Source: Intrasporangiaceae bacterium
GTDB taxonomy: Bacteria; Actinomycetota; Actinomycetes; Actinomycetales; Dermatophilaceae
Reading direction: 5' to 3'
Assembly: GCA_012518475.1 (NCBI GenBank)
Contig: JAAYSB010000275.1
Location: forward strand, 1 to 21,823
Length of the DNA: 21,823 bases
Positions 1-7,644 of this stretch are shown piece after piece. Within the stretch, counting starts at the first letter, position 1; each line of letters starts with the position of its first letter. A program made the position numbers and the translations under genes. The notes beneath the pieces are model-generated. The model did no database searches and was not told where the DNA came from. It worked only from the letters and a program-made list of their open reading frames with translations.

Positions 1-850
1 CCCGCCGCTCCGGCCGGCTGTTGATCTCCACGGCGGTGTTGTGCTCGGCGCAGGCCTCGAACACCGCGCGGGCATCGAAATCCGACTGCGGCCTCGTGCC
101 GCGGGAGCCGGTGACGAGGCGGCCCGTGCAGTGCCCGAGGACGTTGACGCGCGGGTTGCTCACGGCCGTGATCATGCGTCGCGTCATCGGAGCCTTGTTC
201 ATCCGCAGCTTGGAGTGCACGGAGGCAGTGACGAGGTCGAGCCGGTCGAGCATCTCGTCGGTCTGGTCGAGCGACCCGTCGTCGAGGATGTCGACCTCGA
301 TGCCGGTGAAGAGGGTGAAGGTGTCTCCGAGCGCCGAGTCGATCGCCTTCGCGACCCCGATCTGCTGCTGCAGCCGCTCGGCCGACAACCCGTTGGCGAT
401 CCGCAGCCGCGGGGAGTGGTCGGTGAGGACCATCCACGACTGCCCGAGCTCGATCGCGGTGAGTACCATCTCGTCGATCGGAGAGCCCCCGTCCGACCAC
501 GTCGAGTGCGTGTGACAGTCGCCCTGGATCAGGCCGAGGAGGTCCTCACCGCCGCTCACGAGCGGTGTCGCCTTCTCCTGCAACGTCGACAGGTATGCGG
601 GCAGCGCCCCCTCGACCGCCTCACCGATCACCCCTGCCGTGCTCTTGCCGATCCCGGGAACGCTCTGCAGCGTCCCCGACTGCGCGTGCTCGCGGACAGC
701 GTCCGGCCCGAGCTGGCGGACCGTCGCCATCGCCTTGCGGAACGCCTCGACGCGATAGCTGCCCGCCCGTTCGCGCTCGAGGAGGAAGGCGATCCGGCGC
801 AGGGCGTCGTCCGGCTCGACCGGGGCGGTCAGCGGGGTGAGCGAGTGCAC
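1..850 (-). CDS. PHP-domain phosphoesterase with N-terminal helix-hairpin-helix (3' end beyond window)
   Basis: Reading the minus strand from a GTG at 850 gives about 283 residues before the window edge, so the C-terminus is missing; relatives are about 330-350 residues. Residues 1-90 resemble the HhH region of family X DNA polymerases, with VPGIGKSTAGVIGEAV near 64-79. The PHP metal-binding motifs follow: GDCHTHSTWSDG (His113, His115) and LTDHSPR. Later segments (TGIEVDIL, ASVHSKL, LGHCTGR) fit the same fold. PHP proteins bind two or three metals and hydrolyse phosphoesters. This layout is usually annotated as a PolX-C-terminal-like or histidinol-phosphatase-like protein; the substrate is unknown. 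It starts 7 nt after the guaB1 stop, so the two are probably cotranscribed. Family call is firm, exact start less so. Confidence 0.88.
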   Translation of the reverse strand, partial: MHSLTPLTAPVEPDDALRRIAFLLERERAGSYRVEAFRKAMATVRQLGPDAVREHAQSGTLQSVPGIGKSTAGVIGEAVEGALPAYLSTLQEKATPLVSGGEDLLGLIQGDCHTHSTWSDGGSPIDEMVLTAIELGQSWMVLTDHSPRLRIANGLSAERLQQQIGVAKAIDSALGDTFTLFTGIEVDILDDGSLDQTDEMLDRLDLVTASVHSKLRMNKAPMTRRMITAVSNPRVNVLGHCTGRLVTGSRGTRPQSDFDARAVFEACAEHNTAVEINSRPERR

Positions 851-857
851 CGAGGAC

Positions 858-2300
858 TCACCAGGACGTGTGCAGGGGGCGGCCCTCCGCATACCCCGCG
901 GTGCTTTGGATCCCGACGAGGGCGCGGGCGGTGAACTCCTCGAGGGAGGTAGCGCCGGCATACGTGCACGAGCTGCGCAGGCCGGCGATGATCGTGTCGA
1001 TGAGGTCCTCGACGCTCGGCTTGTCCGGGTCGATATACATCCGCGCCGAGGAGATGCCCTCCTCGAACATCGCCTTGCGGGCCCGGTCGTAGGCGCTGTC
1101 GGAGGCGGTCCGGTTGCGGACGGCCCGTGAGGAGGCCATCCCGAAGGACTCCTTGTAGAGCCGGCCACTGCTGTCGGTGTAGAGGTCACCCGGGCTCTCG
1201 AGGGTCCCGGCGAACCACGAGCCGATCATGACGTTGGAGGCACCGGCGGCCACGGCGAGGGCGACGTCGCGGGGATGGCGGACGCCACCGTCGGCCCAGA
1301 CGTGCCTGCCGCGCTCGCGGGCGGCGTCGGCGCACTCGAGGACCGCTGAGAACTGAGGACGTCCGACGGCAGTCATCATCCGGGTCGTGCACATCGCGCC
1401 CGGGCCGACACCGACCTTGACGATGTCGGCGCCGGCGTCGATGAGGTCGATCGTCCCCTGGGCGGTGACGACGTTGCCGGCGACCACGGGGACCTGCGGG
1501 TCGACGCTGCGGACCGCGCCGAGGGCCTCGATCATCTTCTCCTGGTGACCGTGGGCGGTGTCGACGACGAGGCAGTCGGCCCCGGCCTCGAGCAGGGCGC
1601 GGGCCTTGGCCGCGACGTCGCCGTTGATGCCGATCGCTGCCGCGATGCGCAGGCGACCGTCGGCGTCGATGGCCGGGGTGTACAGGCCGGACCGAAGCGC
1701 GCCCGCCCGGGTGAGCACCCCGAGCAGGTTGCCGTCGTGGTCGACGACGGGGGCGAGGTGGTGACGTGCCTCGGAGAGCCGGTCGAAGGCCTCCTGCGGG
1801 GAGAGCCCGTCGCCGATGGTGACCAGGTCGCTCGTCATGACGTCCTCGGCCTGCGCGAAGCGGTCCACGCCGGTGACATCCGACTCTGAGACGACACCGA
1901 GGGGTCGCCGGCCGCTCTCGTCGACGACGATGGCTGCGCCGTGGGCACGCTTGGCGATGAGCGCCGCCACCGACCCGACGGTGTCATGGGCCTGCACGGT
2001 GACGGCGGTGTCGTGGACGAGGTGCGAGGCCTTGACGTCCGCGATGGCCTGGGCCACGACGTCGATGGGGATGTCCTGGGGGATGACGGCCATGCCGCCA
2101 CGTCGGGCCACGGTCTCGGCCATCCGGCGCCCGCTCACCGCGGTCATGTTCGCGACGACGAGCGGAATGGTCGTCCCGGTCCCGTCGACCGTCGAGAGGT
2201 CGACGTCGAGGCGGCTCGAGATCGCCGAGCGGCTCGGGGCCATGAAGACGTCGTCGTAGGTGAGGTCATGCATGGGGGTGAGTCCGCCGAGGAAACGCAT
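858..2300 (-). CDS. guaB1: GuaB1-family IMPDH-related protein, probable GMP reductase
   Basis: The 480-residue protein has an IMPDH/GMPR TIM barrel split by two CBS domains (about residues 95-205). The catalytic-loop cysteine is Cys304 in VGVGPGAMCTTR, and the phosphate-binding GNVVTAQG and WADGGVRHP segments are present. It matches actinobacterial GuaB1, the paralogue long annotated as IMP dehydrogenase. Work on the Mycobacterium smegmatis protein showed NADPH-dependent GMP reductase activity (GMP to IMP), so purine salvage is more likely than de novo GMP synthesis. I chose ATG 2300 because it gives the family length and begins 7 nt after a -10-like TAGATT; an in-frame ATG nine codons later (2273) is an alternative. 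The open frame runs on upstream over the divergent gene, which is only antisense shadow. Confidence 0.9.
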   Translation of the reverse strand: MRFLGGLTPMHDLTYDDVFMAPSRSAISSRLDVDLSTVDGTGTTIPLVVANMTAVSGRRMAETVARRGGMAVIPQDIPIDVVAQAIADVKASHLVHDTAVTVQAHDTVGSVAALIAKRAHGAAIVVDESGRRPLGVVSESDVTGVDRFAQAEDVMTSDLVTIGDGLSPQEAFDRLSEARHHLAPVVDHDGNLLGVLTRAGALRSGLYTPAIDADGRLRIAAAIGINGDVAAKARALLEAGADCLVVDTAHGHQEKMIEALGAVRSVDPQVPVVAGNVVTAQGTIDLIDAGADIVKVGVGPGAMCTTRMMTAVGRPQFSAVLECADAARERGRHVWADGGVRHPRDVALAVAAGASNVMIGSWFAGTLESPGDLYTDSSGRLYKESFGMASSRAVRNRTASDSAYDRARKAMFEEGISSARMYIDPDKPSVEDLIDTIIAGLRSSCTYAGATSLEEFTARALVGIQSTAGYAEGRPLHTSW

Positions 2301-2307
2301 ACGTCTC

Positions 2308-2313
2308 AATCTA
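2308..2313 (-). promoter_or_regulatory. -10-like hexamer for leaderless guaB1
   Basis: On the minus strand TAGATT is followed by exactly 7 nt and then ATG 2300. That spacing places transcription start at or next to the start codon, so the mRNA would be leaderless; no Shine-Dalgarno sequence is visible. No clear -35 is seen. A copy of GGTATGC (2330-2336) lies in the -35 area, which may be coincidence. Confidence 0.45.
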
Positions 2314-2401
2314 CGCGGGGGCGCGCACCGCATACCCCCTGCGCGTTTGCGTCGCAGCGACGCCGGCGCGTGCGCCGATAGGAGGGACGCGGGCAACCTG
2401 G

Positions 2402-2407
2402 CAGGAT
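2402..2407 (+). promoter_or_regulatory. -10-like hexamer before the DUF445 gene
   Basis: CAGGAT is followed by 7 nt and the GTG start at 2415. The geometry matches the elements before guaB1 and the 5375 gene. The match to a -10 consensus is weaker, and no -35 is evident. Confidence 0.3.
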
Positions 2408-2414
2408 CTGAGGT

Positions 2415-3674
2415 GTGAGCTTCTTGGTGGAGACCCCGGCGGACCTCGAGCGGCGGCGCGGACTGCGCCGGATGCGGGTCGTGGCGACGTCCCTGCTCGT
2501 CATCGCCGCCGTCGTCTGGCTGCTGACGCTGCGGATGGACCAGTCCGGGGTCTGGGGCTACGTGAACTTCGCTGCCAAGGCCGCCATGGTCGGTGCGCTC
2601 GCGGACTGGTTCGCCGTCGTCGCCCTCTTCAAGCACCCGCTCGGCATCCCGGTCCCGCACACCGCCCTGGTCAAGAAGCGCAAGGCCGAGCTGGGGCGCA
2701 GCCTCGAGGAATTCGTCACGCAGAACTTCATGACCGAGGAGATCGCCCGCGACCGGCTGCTCGCGGCGGATGTGCCCAAACGGCTCGGGGTCTGGCTCGC
2801 CGAGGAGCCGAACCGCAAGCGGGCGATGACGGAGGTGGTGCGCGTCGGTCGGGTCGGGCTGGAGCGCGTCAAGGACGAGGACGTCAAGGATCTGCTCGAC
2901 GACTTCCTCCTGCCCCGCCTGTCCCGTGAGCCGATCGCCCCGATCGCCGGCACCCTCCTCGACGGCATCGTCGAGGACGGCGTGCACCACGGCCTCGTCG
3001 AGCTCACCCTCGAGCACCTCCAGCTGTGGCTCCAGGAGAACCCGCAGGCCTTCGCCGAGGTCATGGGGGAGCGGGCACCGTGGTGGAGCCCGCCCTGGGT
3101 CGACGGCCGGGTCATCAACTGGACCTACAAGCAGGTCGTGGAGTGGCTGAGCGACGTCCGCTACAACACCCACCACCCGGCCCGGATCGCGCTCGATGAC
3201 CTGCTGCGCACGCTCTCGGCCGACCTGCAGAACGACCCCGAGGTCCAGGAGCGGGCCGAGGCGCTCAAGGCGCGCCTCCTCGCGAACCCGCAGGTGAGCG
3301 TCACCCTCGTCAGCCTGTGGGGCTCGTTCAAGGAGACCCTCCTCGGCGCGATGGACGACGAGACCTCGTACTTCCACACCCGCGGCACCGAGCTCCTCGA
3401 GCACCTTTCCGGACGTCTCCAGCACGACGAGGAGGTCCGGGCCCGGATCGACGGCCACCTCGGCGACCTCGTCGGCTTCTTCGTCAACACCTACGGCGGC
3501 GAGCTGGCTCAGGTCATCTCGTACACCGTCGACCAGTGGGATGCCGAGGTCGCCTCGGAGCGCATCGAGCTGTTCGTCGGCCGGGACCTCCAGTTCATCC
3601 GGATCAACGGAACGATCATCGGCGCCCTCGCCGGTGTCATCATCCACGCCATCAGCCAGGCCGTCGGACACTAG
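2415..3674 (+). CDS. DUF445 domain-containing inner-membrane protein
   Basis: The protein has 419 residues and a GTG start. An N-terminal TM helix (about residues 22-41) precedes the DUF445 hallmark AKAAMVGALADWFAVVALF and HPLGIPVPHTALVKKRK. A long helical region follows, then a C-terminal hydrophobic segment (GTIIGALAGVIIHAI). Length and both conserved ends fit the DUF445/YjiN family, whose biochemical role is not established. The hairpin-like topology suggests both ends sit in the membrane. The stop is 2 nt before the next ATG, pointing to an operon with the mutarotase gene. AGG lies too close to the GTG to be a good Shine-Dalgarno sequence, in keeping with leaderless translation. Confidence 0.88.
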   Translation: MSFLVETPADLERRRGLRRMRVVATSLLVIAAVVWLLTLRMDQSGVWGYVNFAAKAAMVGALADWFAVVALFKHPLGIPVPHTALVKKRKAELGRSLEEFVTQNFMTEEIARDRLLAADVPKRLGVWLAEEPNRKRAMTEVVRVGRVGLERVKDEDVKDLLDDFLLPRLSREPIAPIAGTLLDGIVEDGVHHGLVELTLEHLQLWLQENPQAFAEVMGERAPWWSPPWVDGRVINWTYKQVVEWLSDVRYNTHHPARIALDDLLRTLSADLQNDPEVQERAEALKARLLANPQVSVTLVSLWGSFKETLLGAMDDETSYFHTRGTELLEHLSGRLQHDEEVRARIDGHLGDLVGFFVNTYGGELAQVISYTVDQWDAEVASERIELFVGRDLQFIRINGTIIGALAGVIIHAISQAVGH

Positions 3675-3676
3675 CC

Positions 3677-4495
3677 ATGGAGCGTCGGATCGACCTGCCC
3701 ACGTGCACCGGCGCCGTGACAGACACCGGCGCCACGGTCATCGCCTGGCAGCCGACAGGGTATGCGCCGGTCCTCTTCCTCAGTTCCGCCGCCGTCCTCG
3801 CGCCGGGCAGTGCGGTGCGTGGTGGAGTCCCGGTCTGCTTCCCGTGGTTCGGTCCGGGTCGGCAGCCCGGGGCACCGTTCAGTCACGGGTTCGCCCGGAC
3901 GGCCAGCTGGGACCACTCCAGCGACCACATCGGCGAGGGCGGGGAGCAGCGGCTCACCTACAGCCTCTGTCGAGACGACGTGAGCGACCCCTACTGGCCG
4001 TACGACTACACGGCGGATGTCGGGGTGCAGTTCGGCTCACAGCTGACGGTGTCGTTGACGGTGACCAACCTCGACACCGAGATCGTCTCGTACGAGGCCG
4101 CGCTGCATTCCTATCTGGCGGTCGGCTCCATCCACGACACCCGGGTCGAGGGTCTCGACGGCGCCGAATACGTCGACAAGGCAGCCGGCGGTATGCGGCG
4201 TCGGCAGGAGGGGTCGCTGACGTTCACCGGCGAGACCGACAACGTGTATGCGTGGGCCGGCCCGGTCACCGTCGTCGATGCCGCCGGGGGTCGTCATATC
4301 GATGTGAGGAGCTCGGGTGCGTCGAACATTATTGTGTGGAATCCCTGGCGGGAGAAGGCCGCCCGGCTCGCCGACCTGGGCGAGGGGGAGTGGGAGCGCT
4401 TCGTCTGTGTCGAGGCCGGCCGCGTGCTCGACGGTGCTGTCCGACTCGGTGAGGGCGAGTCGCATACCCTCACGACAACCATCTCCGTGCGCTGA
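3677..4495 (+). CDS. D-hexose-6-phosphate mutarotase / aldose 1-epimerase-like protein
   Basis: The 272-residue protein is of the galactose-mutarotase superfamily, closest in pattern to YeaD-type hexose-6-phosphate mutarotases. Diagnostic segments are RGGVPVCFPWFGPG, PFSHGFARTASWD, the AALHSYLAVG strand carrying the usual catalytic His, and the C-terminal IIVWNPWREKAARLADLG...FVCVEAG. These enzymes interconvert alpha and beta anomers of sugar phosphates in the cytoplasm. The open frame extends upstream through the DUF445 gene, but ATG 3677, 2 nt past that stop, gives the normal family length and suggests translational coupling. A 12-nt gap follows before the next gene. The precise sugar is not readable from sequence. 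Confidence 0.87.
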   Translation: MERRIDLPTCTGAVTDTGATVIAWQPTGYAPVLFLSSAAVLAPGSAVRGGVPVCFPWFGPGRQPGAPFSHGFARTASWDHSSDHIGEGGEQRLTYSLCRDDVSDPYWPYDYTADVGVQFGSQLTVSLTVTNLDTEIVSYEAALHSYLAVGSIHDTRVEGLDGAEYVDKAAGGMRRRQEGSLTFTGETDNVYAWAGPVTVVDAAGGRHIDVRSSGASNIIVWNPWREKAARLADLGEGEWERFVCVEAGRVLDGAVRLGEGESHTLTTTISVR

Positions 4496-4506
4496 GGAGG
4501 CAACAG

Positions 4507-5268
4507 GTGGGTACTCGTCGTCCATGGCTGATCACGGGGTTGAACGGCACTCTTGCGCCTAAGCTCGCCGTCGTGCTCCGCGCTCGAGGTGAGGAGGTCG
4601 TCGGGTGGGACAGGGATGCCGTACCCGTCGACGATGCCGAGGCGGGCGCCGCGTTCCTTGCCTCGGTCCGGCCTGCAGGAATCTTCCATCTGGGCATGGG
4701 GGCGGAGGACTGGGCCGCTCGGCTCGCGAGCTTCGCGGACGAACTCGAGGTGCCGTTCGTCTACACGAGCTCGGTCTCGGTGTTCGGGGTTGCGCCCGGT
4801 GATCCCGACGGACCGTTCCACCCCGCCGACCGACCGACGGCCACCGACGACTACGGCGCCTACAAGGCCCGGTGCGAGGCGGCCGTGCGGCGCGCGAACG
4901 CTCGTGCCGTCGTGGCCCGGATCGGATGGCAGGCGGATCTCGATGGTGTGGGGAACAACATGGTGGCCCAGCTCGCCGCCCAGGCTGCTGCGGGTGCCGG
5001 TCGGGTGCGCGCCAGTCGGCAGTGGCGACCGGCGATGTCCTGGATGCCGGACACGGCGGAGGCGCTCGTCGCGCTGACCCGCTCCGGCCACCACGGAGTC
5101 GTCCATCTGGACAGCAACAGCACGGACGGCTGGAGCTTTGCCGATGTTGTCCGGCACGTCGCTCTGCGGACCGGTCAGGCGTGGGTGGTCGATGAGAACG
5201 ACGAGTTCGTCCGAGACTCTCGGTTGGTCGGCGGTGAGGGCTTGATCAGGCCGCTCTCGTCCCTGTGA
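4507..5268 (+). CDS. NAD-dependent epimerase/dehydratase-like (extended SDR) protein
   Basis: This is a short (253 aa) Rossmann protein. A nucleotide-binding loop is at the N-terminus (WLITGLNGTLAPKLA), then an IFHLGMG strand, an active-site-like TSSVSVFG, and the catalytic pair YGAYK (YxxxK). This order fits RmlD/GalE-type extended SDRs that act on nucleotide sugars, although the C-terminal substrate domain is small. A strong Shine-Dalgarno GAGGAGGC lies before GTG 4507, overlapping the end of the mutarotase gene region. The link to a mutarotase hints at sugar metabolism, but no substrate can be assigned. The glycine motif GLNGTLAP departs from canonical GxxGxxG. Confidence 0.8.
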   Translation: MGTRRPWLITGLNGTLAPKLAVVLRARGEEVVGWDRDAVPVDDAEAGAAFLASVRPAGIFHLGMGAEDWAARLASFADELEVPFVYTSSVSVFGVAPGDPDGPFHPADRPTATDDYGAYKARCEAAVRRANARAVVARIGWQADLDGVGNNMVAQLAAQAAAGAGRVRASRQWRPAMSWMPDTAEALVALTRSGHHGVVHLDSNSTDGWSFADVVRHVALRTGQAWVVDENDEFVRDSRLVGGEGLIRPLSSL

Positions 5269-5347
5269 GCGCGGTCCTGAGCCTCACGACGACAGGGGAT
5301 GGCCCTGACGTTCGGGTCTGTCGTTCAGGTCGTGTTCGACTGTCATC

Positions 5348-5361
5348 GGCCGCGCGCGGCC
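5348..5361. repeat. Perfect 14-bp palindrome overlapping a promoter
   Basis: GGCCGCGCGCGGCC is perfectly self-complementary and directly abuts the TAGGAT hexamer at 5362. It would sit in the -10/-35 spacer of the next gene, where a dimeric repressor could block polymerase. GC-rich palindromes can also occur by chance in this genome. Confidence 0.45.
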
Positions 5362-5367
5362 TAGGAT
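5362..5367 (+). promoter_or_regulatory. -10 hexamer TAGGAT for a leaderless transcript
   Basis: TAGGAT is a common actinobacterial -10 form. Seven nucleotides separate it from ATG 5375, so the transcript should begin at the start codon. No ribosome-binding site is present. A convincing -35 is not visible. Confidence 0.5.
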
Positions 5368-5374
5368 CGCGCGC

Positions 5375-6874
5375 ATGCGCCTGATGAACTCGGTCCTCGG
5401 CTTCGTGCTGAGGAAGCTGGGCCTGCTTGTGGCGCTGGTGCTTGTCCTCTTCCTCGGCTACCTGCTCATTCAAGCGGTGGTCCCTTCAGTGCGAGAAGCC
5501 GTAGCCAACCGGGATCGACTGGAGGAGGTGGCTGCTGAACGGGCAGCACTCGAGGAGGACCTGGTGCAGCTGCGGAGGGCCGCCGCAGAGGAGCAGAGCG
5601 AAGCCCTCGCGTCGTTGGAGGGCAGGATCGACGCCGAGATCGCGGACCTGCGCCAGGGCGTCGGCGACAAGAGGGCCGAGCTCGAGCGTCTTCGCGACAG
5701 CAGAGATGAGTCCTGCGGCCTGCGGGCCAGGCTCATCGATCTCGTGACGCCCGGGAACGCGTGCGAGAGCTACGAGAAGGTCGTCGAGACGACGCAGCAG
5801 GCGCTGGACACCATCGAGGCAAGCCTCAGCCAAGCTGAGGACAATGCGGCGGTCCTTCGCGATCCTGACCTGACCAGCCGGCAGAAGCTGGAGAGCCTCG
5901 GCGCCGGCGGCCCGTCTCCGCTCGAGAGGCAGATCGACACCACGGAGTCGGAGCTGCGCCAGAAGCAGGCCGAAGAGGAGAGCCTGGAGGAAGCCCAGAC
6001 GTCCGGAGCGGGTTGGGTGGTCGACCAGTGGGCCCGGTCGTGGCAGTGGCTGGCCGCCATTGCGGTGCTCGTTCTCGTACTGCCCGTGCTCATGCGCATC
6101 GTCGGATACTTCCTGCTGATGCCGATCGTGAGCCTGGTGCACAAGCCGATCCACTTGGCAGCAGGGTCCGAGCAGACGTCTGCCGACCTCCGCACAGGCA
6201 CTGCCCAACGGACCCTGCCGATCCGTCTGGAGTCCGGAGAGGTGCTGTCCGCCCGCTCGGAACACGTCCGTCCGGTGCAAGGAAAGGTCGTCGGCCGCCT
6301 CCTCTACGACTGGACCTCGCCGTTCATCAGCTTCGCCGCCGGCCTGTACGGACTGACTCGTGTCGTCGGGGATGAACGCAGCACCTCGGCGACGCTGGCT
6401 ACCCCCGACGACCCGAACTCCTATCTCATGCGCATCGACTTCACCGACCACCCGGGCGTGGTGATGCATCCGAGGCACGTCGTGGGCGTCATCGGCACCC
6501 CGGAGCTGCAGACGCGCTGGCGGTGGGGCGTCCAGTCCTTGGCCTCGTGGCAGGTTCGCTACATCCTGTTCTCGGGCACCGGCAGCCTGATCGTTCAGGG
6601 CAACGGCGATGTCGTGGCGACCGTCCCCGAGGGCTCGCCGACCAGGATGGAACAGAACCTCGTGATGGGCTTCGACTCCCGGTTGCGAGTCGGTGTCCAC
6701 CGGACCGAGGTGTTCTGGCCCTATCTGTGGCGCAGGACCCCCCTGGTCGATGACGAGTTCACGGGCGAGCATCCGTTCTTCTGGCAGAAGTCGACCGCTG
6801 ACGGACCCAGCAACCCGATCGCGAAGGCGTTCGACGCCTTCTTCTCGGGGCTGGGCAAGCTGCTCGGCTTCTAG
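5375..6874 (+). CDS. Two-TM coiled-coil membrane protein, possible AIM24-like C-terminal domain
   Basis: The 499-residue protein has no name I can give with certainty. TM1 spans about residues 15-35. Residues 40-110 and 135-208 are rich in Glu, Arg, Ala and Leu with heptad character (coiled coil). The segment between them holds Cys114 and Cys130, which could form a disulfide if this loop is extracytoplasmic. TM2 spans about 224-254. The remaining 245 residues look like a beta-rich soluble domain: ILFSGTGSLIVQGNGDVV then NLVMGFDSRLRVGV resembles the AIM24/TIGR00266 pattern, but this is a by-eye resemblance. Topology by inference is coiled coil outside, C-domain inside. It is transcribed alone from a promoter with an overlapping palindrome. 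Confidence 0.7.
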   Translation: MRLMNSVLGFVLRKLGLLVALVLVLFLGYLLIQAVVPSVREAVANRDRLEEVAAERAALEEDLVQLRRAAAEEQSEALASLEGRIDAEIADLRQGVGDKRAELERLRDSRDESCGLRARLIDLVTPGNACESYEKVVETTQQALDTIEASLSQAEDNAAVLRDPDLTSRQKLESLGAGGPSPLERQIDTTESELRQKQAEEESLEEAQTSGAGWVVDQWARSWQWLAAIAVLVLVLPVLMRIVGYFLLMPIVSLVHKPIHLAAGSEQTSADLRTGTAQRTLPIRLESGEVLSARSEHVRPVQGKVVGRLLYDWTSPFISFAAGLYGLTRVVGDERSTSATLATPDDPNSYLMRIDFTDHPGVVMHPRHVVGVIGTPELQTRWRWGVQSLASWQVRYILFSGTGSLIVQGNGDVVATVPEGSPTRMEQNLVMGFDSRLRVGVHRTEVFWPYLWRRTPLVDDEFTGEHPFFWQKSTADGPSNPIAKAFDAFFSGLGKLLGF

Positions 6875-7144
6875 CGCTCTGCCCGACCGCGCCGCGGTGT
6901 CGCCTGCGCCGCGGGCTGCCGGCCACTGCCGACTTCGTGCCGAGTCGCCGATGGCAAGCCGGCGGCGGTCGAGGCTCGCTCCGATAGAGAGCCCCTTGTG
7001 ACCGTAGAGCTAATCCGGCGTCGCACGCTACGCGGCGGAGGGATAACGCCACACGAATGGGTCGACCCGCGTTGAAGGCAATGTGGAGCACTTCGCGCCA
7101 GCTTGCACAACCGGAGGCGTCGCGTGCTGGCGGAGCATTCCGGC
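6875..7144. other. Intergenic region between convergent genes, no gene seen
   Basis: These 270 bp separate a plus-strand stop from a minus-strand stop. ACCGCGCCGCGGT at the left is a short palindrome and might help terminate, but its loop is too small to call a terminator. Open frames across the region have no recognisable coding character. Confidence 0.4.
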
Positions 7145-7549
7145 TCAGTCCGCAGTGCCGTCCTGGACAACGAGCTGGTCGCCGGTTGTGGCATCGATCA
7201 GAGGCCTACTAGCGAGTGGCGTGCTTAGGCGGACTGTCACAGAGTCGAGGCAGTCATTTCTCCCCTCTCCGCCGAAAGTCCGGGTTGATGTGACCCTCAT
7301 CCGGACATGCTCGCTGTGTTCTTCGAGAATATCGACTACGGGATCGCCCTGGCAGGTCGCGACGGTAACCATAATCTGGTCCGGTTCGGTGAGGTACGCT
7401 TCGAAGATATGAACGCTGGTGCGCCACGAAAAGCCGTGGTCGATGGCTACGACGGCACCAGCGACGATCATGAGGACTGCAGCCACGACGACCCAACGTA
7501 GTGGTCTACCGCGGCCAACAGAATAGTCATCGGTGTGATTGTTGGGCAT
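7145..7549 (-). CDS. Small membrane-anchored extracytoplasmic protein, unknown function
   Basis: The 134-residue protein starts at ATG 7549, preceded by GAGGAA at good spacing; a longer start six codons upstream lacks this. Residues 20-42 (RWVVVAAVLMIVAGAVVAI) form an uncleaved signal or TM anchor. The rest is probably outside the cell and has two cysteines (in ATCQGDP and RNDCLDS) that could pair. The C-terminal VTVRLSTPLASRPLIDATTG resembles the ending of many small secreted actinobacterial proteins of unknown role. Its start overlaps the previous stop by one base (TAATG), so it is the third gene of a coupled cassette. Base composition is clearly lower in GC than the flanking core genes. 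Confidence 0.7.
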   Translation of the reverse strand: MPNNHTDDYSVGRGRPLRWVVVAAVLMIVAGAVVAIDHGFSWRTSVHIFEAYLTEPDQIMVTVATCQGDPVVDILEEHSEHVRMRVTSTRTFGGEGRNDCLDSVTVRLSTPLASRPLIDATTGDQLVVQDGTAD

Positions 7550-7644
7550 TAGTTCCTCGCGATCCACACTTCAAGCGCGTTGTCGATCCGGTCCGCACGA
7601 GAGAACGTGCCACGACTGAACGGCGCCACCGGGTCATACATCAT
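7549..7644 (-). CDS. 31-residue coupled micro-ORF
   Basis: The ATG at 7644 overlaps the preceding TGA (ATGA) and has a good Shine-Dalgarno GAGGA 7 nt upstream. The stop TAA overlaps the next ATG (TAATG). The peptide begins MMYDPVAPFSRGTFSR and ends NALEVWIARN, with no TM segment or known motif. The stop-start overlaps on both sides plus the ribosome site make translation likely. It could be a true small protein, a coupling device, or the remainder of a larger gene. Confidence 0.5.
   Translation of the reverse strand: MMYDPVAPFSRGTFSRADRIDNALEVWIARN

Noticed and set aside
2301..3671. Long minus-strand open frame extending guaB1 upstream across the DUF445 gene
   Set aside because: Antisense to a conserved gene, biased by high GC, and it would give guaB1 an abnormal N-terminal extension.
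6887..7100. Possible pseudogene on the minus strand after the 5375 gene
   Set aside because: The open frames are Arg/Ser/Pro-rich and match nothing I recognise.
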